Positions 26,320 to 36,232 of a stretch of DNA of 64,000 nt are shown here, piece by piece. The notes under the pieces are model-generated. The model saw only the letters and a program-made list of their open reading frames with translations. It had not been told where the DNA came from and ran no database searches. This DNA comes from Pseudobutyrivibrio xylanivorans (GTDB taxonomy: Bacteria; Bacillota; Clostridia; Lachnospirales; Lachnospiraceae). A program made the position numbers and the translations under genes. The stretch spans positions 1,178,001 through 1,242,000 of the forward strand of contig NZ_VTVE01000001.1 of the NCBI RefSeq assembly GCF_010906925.1, given 5' to 3'. The number at the start of each line of letters is the position of its first letter. The first letter of the stretch is position 1.

Positions 26320-28971
26320 TTATAACATTCCCTCGAGAACTATCTTAGCTTCTGCTAATGCATCAGCAATACCTGCTGGGTTCTTGCCGCCGGCCTGAGC
26401 CATATTTGGACGACCGCCGCCGCCACCGCCAACCTTTGGTGCGATAGCCTTAACAAGATTACCTGCGTGTGCGCCCTTAGCCTGAGCATCATCTGTTGCC
26501 ATAACAACAAGGTTAACCTTGCCATCGCAGTCAGATGCAAGAACAATAACGCCCTCACCGAGCTTGCCCTTAAGATCATCGCCAAGATCACGAAGGCCAT
26601 TCATATCTACACCAGCAACTGAAGTAGCAAGGAGCTTAACGCCCTTAACCTCTACAACTGAATCCATAACATCACCAACGGCTGCCTGAGCTGCCTTAGC
26701 CTTTAATGAATCAAGCTCAGAGTTAGCTTCCTTAAGCTGCTTCTGAAGATGTGCGATCTTCTCTTCAACATCAGCTGGCTGGCACTTAAGTGCAGCAGCT
26801 GCAGCATTAAGCTTAGCTTCTATATCTGCGTAATACTCAAATACTGCCTGTCCTGTGATAGCCTCGATACGACGTGTACCAGCAGCTACACCAGACTCAG
26901 ATAAAATCTTGAATGCAGAAATCTCAGAAGTATTTGATACGTGAGTACCACCACAAAGCTCTACTGAGAAATCTCCCATCTTAACTACGCGAACTGTCTC
27001 GCCATATTTCTCACCGAAGAGAGCCATAGCTCCAGACTTCTTAGCCTCGTCAATTGACATGATAGCTGTCTCTACTGCAAGTCCCTCAGCAATCTTGTCA
27101 TTAACCATCTTCTCAACCTTAGCAATTTCCTCTGCAGTCATTGCTGAGAAATGAGAAAAGTCAAAACGTGTTCTATCAGCATCCTGATATGAACCCTTCT
27201 GCTCTACGTGTGTACCAAGTACCTCGCGAAGAGCCTTCTGCATAAGGTGAGTAGCTGAGTGGTTCTTGCAGATACGACTTCTGCGTGCAGCATCAACAGT
27301 AAGAGTAACTTTCTCTCCTACCTTGATCATGCCAGATACCATCTGTCCAACATGGCCAATCTTGCCACCCTTAAGCTTGATTGTATCCTTAACCTCAAAC
27401 TCTCCATTAGCAGTAGAAATCACACCTGTATCACCAATCTGACCACCCATAGTAGCGTAGAATGGAGTCTCTGGAACGATGATTGTACCAATCATGCCCT
27501 CAGCAAGTGTATCAACTATCTCAGTCTCTGTTGTAAGAACAGTAACAGTAGACTCAGATGTAGTCTTGTCATATCCAACAAACTCAGATGTAACAGCTAA
27601 ATCGATGTCATCATATACTGATGCATCAGCACCCATGTAGTTAGTCTCTTTACGAGCTGCACGTGCTGTCTGACGCTGCTTCTCCATGCAAGCCTCAAAG
27701 CCCTCAGCGTCATAACCGAATCCTTTTTCCTCAAGAATCTCTGCTGTAAGATCAACAGGGAATCCGTAAGTATCATAAAGCTTGAATGTATTCTCGCCTG
27801 AAAGCTCCTTAGCACCAGATGCCACAAGCTCCTCTTCCATCTTTGCAAGAATCTCAAGTCCCTTATCGATTGTCTTGTTAAACTGCTCTTCCTCTGCTGT
27901 GAGAGTCTTGAAGATAAACTCTCTCTTCTCCCAAAGCTCTGGATAGCCGTCCTTACATTCGTTAATAACTGTCTCAGAAAGCTTAGCCATAAATGTGCCC
28001 TTAATTCCAAGTGCACGACCATGCTTAGCAGCACGACGAATAAGACGACGAAGAACATATCCTCTACCCTCGTTAGAAGGTGTAACACCATCAGATACAA
28101 GGAAAGTAGATGAACGAATATGATCAGTGATAAGACGAATAGAAACATCATCAAGAGCATCAACCTGATACTGCTTACCAGACATCTCACAAATCTTGTC
28201 ACGAATAGCCTTCATAGTATCAATATCAAATACAGAGTCCACATCCTGCATAACTACAGCAAGACGCTCAAGTCCCATACCTGTATCGATATTCTTCTGA
28301 GCAAGCTCCTCATAACCGCCATGACCATCGCCATTGAACTGAGTAAATACGTTGTTCCAAACCTCCATGTAACGGTCGCAATCACAGCCTACCTTACAGT
28401 CTGGCTTGCCACAGCCATATTTTTCACCACGGTCATAGTAAATCTCAGAGCAAGGACCGCAAGGACCTGCACCATGCTCCCAGAAATTATCACACTCACC
28501 TGTCTCTGGATCTCTGTAGAATCTAGTGATGCGCTCAGGCGCAACTCCAACTTCCTTAGTCCAGATTTCAAATGCCTCTTCATCCTCACCGTAAATAGAT
28601 GGATAAAGACGATCAGGATCTAATCCAAGAACTTCTGTTAAGAACTCCCAAGACCATGCAATTGCCTCGTGCTTGAAATAGTCACCAAATGAGAAGTTAC
28701 CTAACATCTCAAAGAATGTAAGATGACGAGCTGTCTTACCTACATTATCAATATCACCTGTTCTAACACATTTTTGACATGTAGTAACGCGCTTTCTTGG
28801 TGGAATCTCCTGTCCTGTGAAGTATGGCTTTAATGGTGCCATACCAGCATTGATAAGCAATAAGCTGTTATCATTGTGTGGTACAAGAGAAAAACTGTTG
28901 AGACAAAGATGGTCTTTGCTCTCAAAGAACTCCAAGTAGGCGCGTCTTAAATCATTAACACCGTTATTCAA
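26320..28971 (-). CDS. alaS: Alanyl-tRNA synthetase
   Basis: The 883 residues give the full bacterial AlaRS. The class II catalytic domain is at about 1-240, followed by the tRNA-recognition region. The editing domain has HSATHLMQKALRE (about 574) and the zinc ligands in CGGTH (about 675). The C-Ala domain ends in a Gly-rich GGGGGGRPNMAQAGG motif. No T-box leader lies upstream; the 19-bp gap to a small membrane-protein gene suggests transcription from further up. Confidence 0.98.
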   Translation of the reverse strand: MNNGVNDLRRAYLEFFESKDHLCLNSFSLVPHNDNSLLLINAGMAPLKPYFTGQEIPPRKRVTTCQKCVRTGDIDNVGKTARHLTFFEMLGNFSFGDYFKHEAIAWSWEFLTEVLGLDPDRLYPSIYGEDEEAFEIWTKEVGVAPERITRFYRDPETGECDNFWEHGAGPCGPCSEIYYDRGEKYGCGKPDCKVGCDCDRYMEVWNNVFTQFNGDGHGGYEELAQKNIDTGMGLERLAVVMQDVDSVFDIDTMKAIRDKICEMSGKQYQVDALDDVSIRLITDHIRSSTFLVSDGVTPSNEGRGYVLRRLIRRAAKHGRALGIKGTFMAKLSETVINECKDGYPELWEKREFIFKTLTAEEEQFNKTIDKGLEILAKMEEELVASGAKELSGENTFKLYDTYGFPVDLTAEILEEKGFGYDAEGFEACMEKQRQTARAARKETNYMGADASVYDDIDLAVTSEFVGYDKTTSESTVTVLTTETEIVDTLAEGMIGTIIVPETPFYATMGGQIGDTGVISTANGEFEVKDTIKLKGGKIGHVGQMVSGMIKVGEKVTLTVDAARRSRICKNHSATHLMQKALREVLGTHVEQKGSYQDADRTRFDFSHFSAMTAEEIAKVEKMVNDKIAEGLAVETAIMSIDEAKKSGAMALFGEKYGETVRVVKMGDFSVELCGGTHVSNTSEISAFKILSESGVAAGTRRIEAITGQAVFEYYADIEAKLNAAAAALKCQPADVEEKIAHLQKQLKEANSELDSLKAKAAQAAVGDVMDSVVEVKGVKLLATSVAGVDMNGLRDLGDDLKGKLGEGVIVLASDCDGKVNLVVMATDDAQAKGAHAGNLVKAIAPKVGGGGGGRPNMAQAGGKNPAGIADALAEAKIVLEGML

Positions 28972-28990
28972 AACAAAATTCCTCCAAATA

Positions 28991-29146
28991 TTATTCCTCG
29001 GAAGAAACCTCTGATGCAGAATCAGCTTCTTTTCTGTTCTTAGATTGACGAAGCTTAACTCCGATGAAGCCTCCCATGATGCCTAAGGCAACGAGTATGA
29101 TCATCTTTACTAAATAACTTGCAAAACTAGATAAAAATGCAGACAT
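28991..29146 (-). CDS. Small single-pass membrane protein
   Basis: A 51-residue protein starts MSAFLSSFASYLVKMIILVALGI, has one membrane helix with a GGF motif, then a basic patch (KLRQSKNRK) and an acidic tail. I chose the ATG at 29144-29146 because AGGAGGAATT precedes it; an upstream start would add 25 residues without a ribosome site. It lies directly before alaS. The function is unknown. Confidence 0.65.
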   Translation of the reverse strand: MSAFLSSFASYLVKMIILVALGIMGGFIGVKLRQSKNRKEADSASEVSSEE

Positions 29147-29228
29147 GGCAATTCCTCCTAATTTCCAAATTTTTATTGCATACTTGCTTAAATTATAATC
29201 CAAAGCCCAACCAAATTCCACCAGTATT

Positions 29229-30152
29229 TCAGAAAAATACTAATAAAATAATGAAAATAATTTGGCAAGTTATGAACATATTTCTATGGAGACAAGCGGC
29301 CTTTTTAATATCCTTTGGCTCAATAGTCTTATCATCGTCTCCAATAGTCCCATTTTTCAAAGAAACTTCTAACGCACCAGCAAAAGCTGATATCGCCTTA
29401 TACTTATCTCTAAGATGTATGTATCTGGCATTTCTTCCATTAAATCCGCCAAATGTATGACGTGCGCAAAACAGAGCAACCATTCCAGAAAATCTGCCAG
29501 GAATATAATCCACTATCTGATTTAACCTAGCTGGATAATATCCAAAATACTCGTATCTCTTGTCGTGATGTCCCACAATAGAATCCATCAAATCAATAGT
29601 CCTATACAAAAATCCTCCTACAGGACCAAACAAGAACATAACAAAAAGTGGGGAAACAGATGAATCCGCCGCCTCGTTTGCAACTTTTGTTGTCACAAGC
29701 TCTGACAGTTCCTTCTCATCCATATCGCTTGCATCCACCCCTGAAAATGTAGAAGCTTCTTTTCTAGCCTCTTCTATTCCATCTCCATAATAAGCAGAAA
29801 CTATCTCTCTTGAAGTGTAATAATTGTAATTTGCATCTAAACATAAGTAGCTGCAAATTATCTCAAATATAACTCCGATAATTGGAGAAATATCATAGGC
29901 TAGCACAGTAAAAAATACAATAAGCACAAAAACCGGTGTAAGCACCAAAACAACCAGCCACATACCAAAACTCTTTTGCTTGGCAGGCTCTAGGAGAATC
30001 AATTCATCCCCCAGTAGAGCTCTATCTAGATGCTTAATCCATTTTTTCACCGAATCAAATGGACTCCATATGCTATAAATCCTTCCAATAAACACTTCTA
30101 ATATTGTGGCCAAAAGAAGTGCTATCATATGATATCTAAACATTATTCTCAA
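29229..30152 (-). CDS. CbiB/CobD-like membrane protein (adenosylcobinamide-phosphate synthase family)
   Basis: The 307-residue membrane protein resembles CbiB. The middle section (VTTKVANEAADSSVSPLFVMFLFGPVGG, then YRTIDLMDSIVGHHDKRYEYFGYYPARLNQIVDYIPGR) parallels the CbiB core with its ARL-D---IPAR segment. The N-terminus is unusual: the GDP--LPHPV motif of true CbiB is absent (IGRIYSIWSPFDSVKKW instead). It is paired with a CobS-like gene 8 bp upstream. No other corrin genes are in the window, so it may do something other than B12 assembly. Confidence 0.65.
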   Translation of the reverse strand: MRIMFRYHMIALLLATILEVFIGRIYSIWSPFDSVKKWIKHLDRALLGDELILLEPAKQKSFGMWLVVLVLTPVFVLIVFFTVLAYDISPIIGVIFEIICSYLCLDANYNYYTSREIVSAYYGDGIEEARKEASTFSGVDASDMDEKELSELVTTKVANEAADSSVSPLFVMFLFGPVGGFLYRTIDLMDSIVGHHDKRYEYFGYYPARLNQIVDYIPGRFSGMVALFCARHTFGGFNGRNARYIHLRDKYKAISAFAGALEVSLKNGTIGDDDKTIEPKDIKKAACLHRNMFITCQIIFIILLVFF

Positions 30153-30160
30153 ACGCTCCC

Positions 30161-30880
30161 TTATCCAATAGACCTAATAAGACTTATTATAGCTACCGAC
30201 ATAATCCAAGCCGTCTCAAATGAAACAACATAATCATCCTCTAATAAATCAAGATTCTCTGCTGTACTTCTCCTGAAATTATTCATGAACAATAAAAATA
30301 ATATCACTGTTGCTATAATTGGACAAATCGCAAGGGTCTCATATTCATCACACACGTAGTAAACAAGGTAAATAAATTCAACCACAAGAATCCCAATAGT
30401 AACCTTTGATTGGTTAGAATTCTCATTAAAGATTGATGAAAGAAGCCCCACTGTAATTCTCGAAGCAATAAATCCAAACCATACAAGTGGGAAAATATAA
30501 TCGTAGGTATTAGCCATAGCGATGGTCCAGACGATTATCACCAAAAGAAATCTAAGGACCCCTCTATCTCTACTCTCGCTCCAACTTCTAAATCTATATT
30601 TGTAGGTAGGAATGCTATCCACATAAGAAATAAAACCAAGAGCCTGTCTGCCCCCTGTAACAATTATCACAATGAGAATCATACCAAGGGCTTCTACTAC
30701 GTCATTATAAAAACGGTACCAGCTAAGCATGGACCACCAATAAAGCAAATGGTAAATAATCACTCCAATTAAAGGCACAAATGCCGCCTTGTATTTATCC
30801 CCCTCATCCTCATAGTAAGGAAGAGGAATAAAGGAATGAGCTGAAAAAGCATTTACAAATGACTTAAAAAAATTAATCAT
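30161..30880 (-). CDS. Divergent CobS-like membrane protein
   Basis: The 239-residue protein has about six membrane segments. It aligns by eye with CobS at its start (FSAHSFIPLPYYEDEGDKYKAAFVPLIGVII), at LIVIIVTGGRQALGFISYVDSI and at SWSESRDRGVLRFLLVI. The His/Asp-rich active-site motif of CobS (H-DGLADT-DG) is replaced by residues that cannot bind metal in the same way. CobS normally joins alpha-ribazole to adenosyl-GDP-cobinamide. The next gene codes a CbiB-like protein. Assignment rests on position plus weak similarity. Confidence 0.5.
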   Translation of the reverse strand: MINFFKSFVNAFSAHSFIPLPYYEDEGDKYKAAFVPLIGVIIYHLLYWWSMLSWYRFYNDVVEALGMILIVIIVTGGRQALGFISYVDSIPTYKYRFRSWSESRDRGVLRFLLVIIVWTIAMANTYDYIFPLVWFGFIASRITVGLLSSIFNENSNQSKVTIGILVVEFIYLVYYVCDEYETLAICPIIATVILFLLFMNNFRRSTAENLDLLEDDYVVSFETAWIMSVAIISLIRSIG

Positions 30881-30882
30881 AC

Positions 30883-31722
30883 CTATTTCTTCTTTCTCTT
30901 ATGATAGAATTGAAGCTGCTGAATATACCCCTGAAAGCCACTATAGCTTTCGTTTATATAATTCAAATACTCATCCTTAGAGTATGAACTATAGTCCTCA
31001 GTTATAATCTTTTTCATCCATGTATCAATAGGATAACTCTCCATAAAATGAAAGCCATAAAGCATGATACAGTTGGCCACCTTGGGGCCAATTCCCTTTA
31101 TCTTAATCAGTGCATTGTAAGCCTCGTCATATGGAAGAGATGATATTTTCTCTAAATCAATGGAACCATCTAGTACACCTTTTGAAACTCCAATAATATA
31201 ATCAGCTCTGTATCCAAGGGCTGTACCATCCATCAATTCAGCCTCTGGTATAAAGGCCAGCACCTCTTGCTTTGGAAAATGAATACCATCCGAATATCTA
31301 TCACAAAGCACCTGAATAGACTTTTTAATCTTAGGAATATTATTGTTTTGAGAAATAATGTAAGAAATGAATACTTCCCACAAATCCTGTCTCAAAATCC
31401 TCATGCCAAATGAGTCCATTAGAGACTCTTTCAGGAACTTGTCACTGCTTGCCCTTACACTATCGTTAAATGAAACATAATCTGTCTCAAAGTCAAAATA
31501 TCTCTGCCAGAAATCCCACTGGGCATCTTCGCATACAAAGTCCCAAGTGTCATTATCTTTATTTAAATAAAAATATACGTCATTATCACCAGAACATGCG
31601 CTGTAAGTATCAGGCATGCCATGGGCCCCAGGTGTCTCTCTTTTCATTCTGAAAACCTGTCCAGAATTCATAATAACCTCTGGGTTAAACTCTTCTGCCG
31701 AAAGGCTTTTGCTAAAAACCAT
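30883..31722 (-). CDS. ogg: 8-oxoguanine DNA glycosylase, OGG1 type
   Basis: The 279-residue protein has an HhH-GPD core: SQNNNIPKIKKSIQVLC, LGYRADYI, IKGIGPKVANCIMLYGF with the catalytic lysine, and YPIDTWMKK with the catalytic aspartate. This matches the bacterial OGG1 family that removes 8-oxoguanine and cuts the strand. The N-terminal domain (about 1-110) matches the OGG_N fold in size. It starts 1 bp after the MBL gene stop and ends 2 bp before the CobS-like gene. Confidence 0.88.
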   Translation of the reverse strand: MVFSKSLSAEEFNPEVIMNSGQVFRMKRETPGAHGMPDTYSACSGDNDVYFYLNKDNDTWDFVCEDAQWDFWQRYFDFETDYVSFNDSVRASSDKFLKESLMDSFGMRILRQDLWEVFISYIISQNNNIPKIKKSIQVLCDRYSDGIHFPKQEVLAFIPEAELMDGTALGYRADYIIGVSKGVLDGSIDLEKISSLPYDEAYNALIKIKGIGPKVANCIMLYGFHFMESYPIDTWMKKIITEDYSSYSKDEYLNYINESYSGFQGYIQQLQFYHKRKKK

Positions 31723-31723
31723 T

Positions 31724-32485
31724 TTAGTCCTCTATTTCAAAAATAACATTTTCTCTATCAATATCTATAATTCTATCTCTTAAATTGGCAATGCCAGGAC
31801 GCTTTTTAAATCTCTCAATCCACTGATATTGACCCCACATATGCATTGGGAAAATGTGGTCACATTCGATATTCTTAACGAAAAATTCCATGCCAAGGAA
31901 ATATCCATCCTCACCCATTCTGGCATCCATTACCACAAAACCTAAATCAAAATGACGATTCATAATAGGCTTAAGCATTCTCTTGTACTCTCTTCCGTAA
32001 ACCTCGCCATAAAGCTCGCCTTTGCCCTCTGCATTCCACCAGTTCAAATCTCCTGCATGGTAAATATTAAGTCCATTAACCTGCACAATAAAAGCCACAC
32101 CTGCATCAGTAGAACGCAATGTCTCAATTACCATATCATCTACCTTATAGGTCTTCATAGAGCCAACGAATTGAATTTTGTTCTTTATAGATAAATCAAA
32201 TCCATTTCGAATAAGATAATTTCTTCCAAGACGAATATCCTTTGACAAAATGTACTTAATATTATCTCTTGAATCAGCCCACCTGAGATTCTCCAGACAC
32301 CAGTGGTCCTTGTGACTGTGGCTGGCGAATACATACAGATATTTATTTGGATCAAGCTCTGGCAAGCATCCAGAGAACTCCACCACATCACTTACTACAC
32401 TCTTATCAAAATAATCAAAAAGCAAGTATCTATCATCCAGCTCCACCATGAAGCAGCTATGCATTATGTAATATACTTTGATCAT
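31724..32485 (-). CDS. Metallo-beta-lactamase-fold hydrolase
   Basis: The 253-residue protein has the metal-binding motif SHSHKDHW (about 55-62) and further histidines in IYHAGDLNWW and FPMHMWGQY. This is the MBL fold; the layout suits UlaG-like or other uncharacterised members. The substrate is unknown. It is the first gene of the tight run MBL-ogg-CobS-like-CbiB-like-small protein-alaS. Confidence 0.8.
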   Translation of the reverse strand: MIKVYYIMHSCFMVELDDRYLLFDYFDKSVVSDVVEFSGCLPELDPNKYLYVFASHSHKDHWCLENLRWADSRDNIKYILSKDIRLGRNYLIRNGFDLSIKNKIQFVGSMKTYKVDDMVIETLRSTDAGVAFIVQVNGLNIYHAGDLNWWNAEGKGELYGEVYGREYKRMLKPIMNRHFDLGFVVMDARMGEDGYFLGMEFFVKNIECDHIFPMHMWGQYQWIERFKKRPGIANLRDRIIDIDRENVIFEIED

Positions 32486-32526
32486 TATTCTATCCCCATA
32501 CTATATATTGTATAGTTCTAGTTTAA

Positions 32527-32561
32527 CAAAAAAGCCCAGGCAGTTAAACTGCCTGAGCAAT
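32527..32561 (-). terminator. Terminator of the DUF5692 gene
   Basis: CAGGCAGTT and AACTGCCTG form a perfect stem, followed by GGCTTTTTTG on the minus strand. Confidence 0.92.
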
Positions 32562-32577
32562 AAAAATCTAATATAGA

Positions 32578-33690
32578 CTATTTAGCTGCACGTGCAAGTG
32601 CCTCTTCGTAATCTCTTGTTCCAACGAATACTTCGTTAGAGTATGGATTGCCACCGATTCTGATTGCATTTCTGATAATTACTGAAATACAAATTACGTT
32701 AGCTGCAAGAGCTGCCATAGCAACGAAGCCCTGCATTGTAGGATCAGCTGTGATACCCATTGCTGCAATTGCATCGCCTGCAGCTGCTGTCTTACCCTGA
32801 CCAGCATTGTAAAGAGCGATAGCCTTCTCATAGAGATCCATAGTTGTGATACCAGCCTCTGTTGCTCCACCGTATACACGAGGAAGAACAGCTGCAAATG
32901 TTCCCTTTAACTGGAAAAGAGGTACTACCTGTGCCCACATGCACCAAATAGCAAGTGTATTTGCACGGTTCTGAATCCAAGCACCCTTGTTCCAAAGTGC
33001 ATTAGCAAATGTAGGAGCAAGAAGAAGTGCAACACCACAGTACCATGTATGTGTTGGAAGGTTAAGGTATGTGTACTCGAAATTCCATACATCATATGCA
33101 ATGATGAACCAGATTGTCATATCTGGCCAAAGCATATCTGACTGGTTCTTGTCCTTTGATGTATAAAGATGTACGCAACCTGTCATACAGAAGATGTTAA
33201 TCATACCAGCGATAGCGTTAACAACGTTCCACCATCCACCATAGATGAATACACCCTCATTAGAGCACCACCAAGCACCTGAGAAGTCGCCTGTGATTGA
33301 GTAAGCTGCAAGAGCAGACTCCATGTCAGAAACATTAGCAATCATGATATTGGCTGCAACGATGAACCATGGCCACCAAGCAAACCATTTTTCCTTACCA
33401 ATGCCCCACTTGTACTTAATCATCATGAAACCTACGCATCCAATATCAGCTGCGTAAAGTTTGAAGTAGTGGAACCATCCATCCATGTAAGCAACAGTTG
33501 GATTAGCGCTGCCACCAAACATGCCAACATGAGCAAGGATAAAGTAAAGAGTAAGAATAGCTGGAATGATTACAAAGATAATCATACCACCGACCTTAGT
33601 ACGACGACCAAGCTCGTTCATAAGAATTAATCCCGCAAATACAAGGCACCAGCCAAGGATCTGCCAAAGATTTGTAATTTGGAACAACAT
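32578..33690 (-). CDS. DUF5692-family membrane protein
   Basis: The 370-residue protein has about nine membrane segments with many Trp and Tyr residues (for example KWFAWWPWFIVAAN and GAWWCSNEGVFIYGGWWN). I place it in DUF5692, a family of unknown function common in gut Firmicutes and Bifidobacteria. It has its own terminator and an AGGAGG-type ribosome site, so it is a single-gene unit. A transport role is possible but not shown. Confidence 0.6.
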   Translation of the reverse strand: MLFQITNLWQILGWCLVFAGLILMNELGRRTKVGGMIIFVIIPAILTLYFILAHVGMFGGSANPTVAYMDGWFHYFKLYAADIGCVGFMMIKYKWGIGKEKWFAWWPWFIVAANIMIANVSDMESALAAYSITGDFSGAWWCSNEGVFIYGGWWNVVNAIAGMINIFCMTGCVHLYTSKDKNQSDMLWPDMTIWFIIAYDVWNFEYTYLNLPTHTWYCGVALLLAPTFANALWNKGAWIQNRANTLAIWCMWAQVVPLFQLKGTFAAVLPRVYGGATEAGITTMDLYEKAIALYNAGQGKTAAAGDAIAAMGITADPTMQGFVAMAALAANVICISVIIRNAIRIGGNPYSNEVFVGTRDYEEALARAAK

Positions 33691-33832
33691 AATGTGTCCT
33701 CCTTATTTAATTATTTATACTTTTGAGAAACTAAATTCTCACACCTCAGTTTTTATTATATCCTTGTGTGGCATTAATAACAATGTTTCAATTGTGAAAT
33801 TTTTTATACTTTTTTAATATTTTGTATTCACA

Positions 33833-34759
33833 TCAGCCTCTAATCTTAAGGGCATGTGGTATACATTCAAAGGTAATATCCTCAAAAAATCCAACATGTT
33901 CCCCATCCACGTGAACACACATCTTATCTTTCATTTGAATTCGAATTTTATCAAAATTTAATAAATCAAATCCACCCTTGCCCTCATGCTTACCTGCCAC
34001 TAAAACAGGCAAAAGTGTAAGGCATTTTAATCTACTAATATCATGGGCATAAAAAGCTGTAAGATATCCAGAATCCGGTTTAGCATTTGGCGCCATAGGA
34101 ATACCGCCTCCTTCTGCCCTACAATTCATAGCCGCAGCAAAAATCGTTCCATTTACATCCTTCTCCTCCACCTCATCTTTAAACCATCGAGTAATGTGAG
34201 CATCAGAAAATGGCATTGTAAAGATATCTCCAACTGTAAGTAGTCCATAAGTAGCAGAACCAAGGCCAAATTTATTAAGGAATTTTTTAAGCTTACTAGT
34301 GAGGGCCTGCAAGCATACATAGGCATCCACTCCAATTCCAGAGCTCACGCCAAATAGACGCTGGCCACCATCATAAATGACCTTTCCCATATCAAAAATT
34401 TTGTACTCTTCTGTAGCTAATGCCCTTTTTAATATTTCAAGGGCATCCCCTTCAAGGCCTATTCCACTAACAAAATCATTGGCAGAACCAGAAGGCAGTG
34501 GTGTATACAAGGTATTTTCAAAGTCCACTATTCCATTCAAAGCCTCATTTAAAGTGCCATCACCGCCCATAACAAACAAAGCCACCTTCTGGCCGGAGCT
34601 AGTAGCTGCCTTTGCAAATTCAGTAGCGTCATTGGCCCCTGCAGTAAAATGAGCCTCATACTCAATATTCTCAGACTTAAGATAAGCCTCCAGCTCATCC
34701 CAAACATCTGCAGCCCTTCCAGTACGAGATGCTTTATTTACAATAAAAATATTTTTCAT
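33833..34759 (-). CDS. Diacylglycerol/lipid kinase family protein
   Basis: About 308 residues show the DAGK catalytic pattern: VMGGDGTLNEALNGI (about 66-80) binds ATP and PSGSANDFVSGIG follows. Members phosphorylate diacylglycerol or related lipids (DgkB, YegS). I chose the ATG at 34757-34759 because the GAGGATAATT before it is a ribosome site; an ATG 12 bp upstream overlaps that site. It is divergent from the ClC gene with an 80-bp gap. Confidence 0.85.
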   Translation of the reverse strand: MKNIFIVNKASRTGRAADVWDELEAYLKSENIEYEAHFTAGANDATEFAKAATSSGQKVALFVMGGDGTLNEALNGIVDFENTLYTPLPSGSANDFVSGIGLEGDALEILKRALATEEYKIFDMGKVIYDGGQRLFGVSSGIGVDAYVCLQALTSKLKKFLNKFGLGSATYGLLTVGDIFTMPFSDAHITRWFKDEVEEKDVNGTIFAAAMNCRAEGGGIPMAPNAKPDSGYLTAFYAHDISRLKCLTLLPVLVAGKHEGKGGFDLLNFDKIRIQMKDKMCVHVDGEHVGFFEDITFECIPHALKIRG

Positions 34760-34839
34760 AATTATCCTCATTTTTTCTTTTACATTTCATATTTAAATGA
34801 TAGCATAATAGCGAAAATAAATGAAAGGTGCTAAAGAAA

Positions 34840-36117
34840 ATGATCACTCAAGAAAAGAAACAATACTACGCTCACAAGGTACAACACAACGGAACTCGTG
34901 CTCTTTCGGTTGTCAATTGGACTATAGGAGCTATTTTAGTAGGAATAATTGTTGGATTATTCGCCGGTTCTTTCGGCCTTTCTATGAGATATATAATAAA
35001 GACTCGTGAGACTTACCCATGGCTTATCTATCTATTGCCAGTGGGTGCAATCATAATCACTTTCATATATAAAAAGATTCTCAAGGTCAAGGACAGTGGA
35101 ACAAACACAGTCATCGCAGCCATCCAGTCTGACGAGGTACTTCCACTTAGACTTGCCCCATTGATTTATATATCCACTCTAATCACTCATCTTGTAGGTG
35201 GTTCTGCCGGTCGAGAGGGTGCTGCCCTTCAAATGGGTGGTGCCATTGGAAATGGCATCGGACGTGCTTTCAAGCTTAACTCAACAGACAAGAAAACAAT
35301 GATAATGTGTGGTATGAGTGCCGCATTCTCTGCACTTTTTGGTACCCCTATGGCTGCCGCCATTTTTTCAATGGAGGTTATCTCGGTTGGAATCATGCAT
35401 TATGCAGCATTAGTTCCTTGTGTAATCTCATCACTAGTAGCCAGAGCTATCGCCTCATATTTGGGACTACACGCAGAGCAATACCCAATTGGAGCTATTC
35501 CTAAATTCGGAATTAAAAACGCCATTATAATATGCCTATTTGCTATAATATGCGGATTTGTATCCATCGTATTTTGCCTCTTTATGCACAAATACGAGAG
35601 TTTCTTATCTAACAAGCTTAAAAATCCATACATTAAAGGATTAGTTGGTGGTACATCCGTATTACTACTCACACTTATAGTCGGCTCACAAACTTACAAC
35701 AGTACAGGTTCAGCCATCATTGAGTCTTGCTTCACTGGTGCTACTATTGGACTCGAAGTATTCGTCCTTAAAATAATATTCACCACCCTCACATTATCCT
35801 GTGGATACAAAGGTGGTGAAATCGTTCCTACTCTTTTCATAGGCGCCACATTAGGCGCAGCAATGGGACCAATCCTTGGCCTATCCCCAGCATTGCTTGC
35901 TGCAGTTGGAATGGGCGCCCTTTTCTGTGGCGTAACCAATTGTCCTGTAGCCAGCCTTCTGATTTGCTTCGAGCTCTTTGGATATGAACCAATGCCATAT
36001 TTCCTACTTGGCGTATCCTTCAGCTATTGGGTATCCGGATATTCAGGACTCTACCGCGCACAAAAAATCGTCTACAGCAAATACAAGAGCAACTATATCG
36101 ACAAGCACGTACAATAA
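34840..36117 (+). CDS. ClC-family chloride channel or antiporter
   Basis: The 425-residue protein has about ten or more membrane segments and the ClC signatures. VKDSGTNTV stands where GSGIP is common, GGSAGREGAALQMG holds the gating glutamate, and SAAFSALFGTPMAA and GGEIVPTLFIGATLG follow. The gating Glu is present, so either a channel or a Cl-/H+ exchanger is possible. No CBS domains follow. I use the ATG at 34840, with AAAGGTG 9 nt upstream; a GTG at 34828 would add four residues. Confidence 0.9.
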   Translation: MITQEKKQYYAHKVQHNGTRALSVVNWTIGAILVGIIVGLFAGSFGLSMRYIIKTRETYPWLIYLLPVGAIIITFIYKKILKVKDSGTNTVIAAIQSDEVLPLRLAPLIYISTLITHLVGGSAGREGAALQMGGAIGNGIGRAFKLNSTDKKTMIMCGMSAAFSALFGTPMAAAIFSMEVISVGIMHYAALVPCVISSLVARAIASYLGLHAEQYPIGAIPKFGIKNAIIICLFAIICGFVSIVFCLFMHKYESFLSNKLKNPYIKGLVGGTSVLLLTLIVGSQTYNSTGSAIIESCFTGATIGLEVFVLKIIFTTLTLSCGYKGGEIVPTLFIGATLGAAMGPILGLSPALLAAVGMGALFCGVTNCPVASLLICFELFGYEPMPYFLLGVSFSYWVSGYSGLYRAQKIVYSKYKSNYIDKHVQ

Positions 36118-36160
36118 TGACCCTAGGGGACGGGGTCAGTGGTCCATTACGTAATAAAAG

Positions 36161-36232
36161 AGCCTAAGTTACACCCAAAATGTATGCCTGCGGGAGCATA
36201 ATAGTATTATGGAATGTAACTTAGGCTTATTT
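36161..36232. terminator. Convergent terminator with branched hairpin
   Basis: AGCCTAAGTTACA (36161-36173) and TGTAACTTAGGCT (36215-36227) pair perfectly over 13 bp. The interior contains a second small hairpin (TATGC/GCATA). T-rich tails lie on both sides, so it can serve the ClC gene and the convergent dehydratase gene. A GACCC/GGGTC palindrome at 36120-36136 precedes it. Confidence 0.7.

Noticed and set aside
28972-29230. T-box leader for alaS
   Set aside because: Only 19 bp separate alaS from the preceding small gene and no T-box sequence is present.
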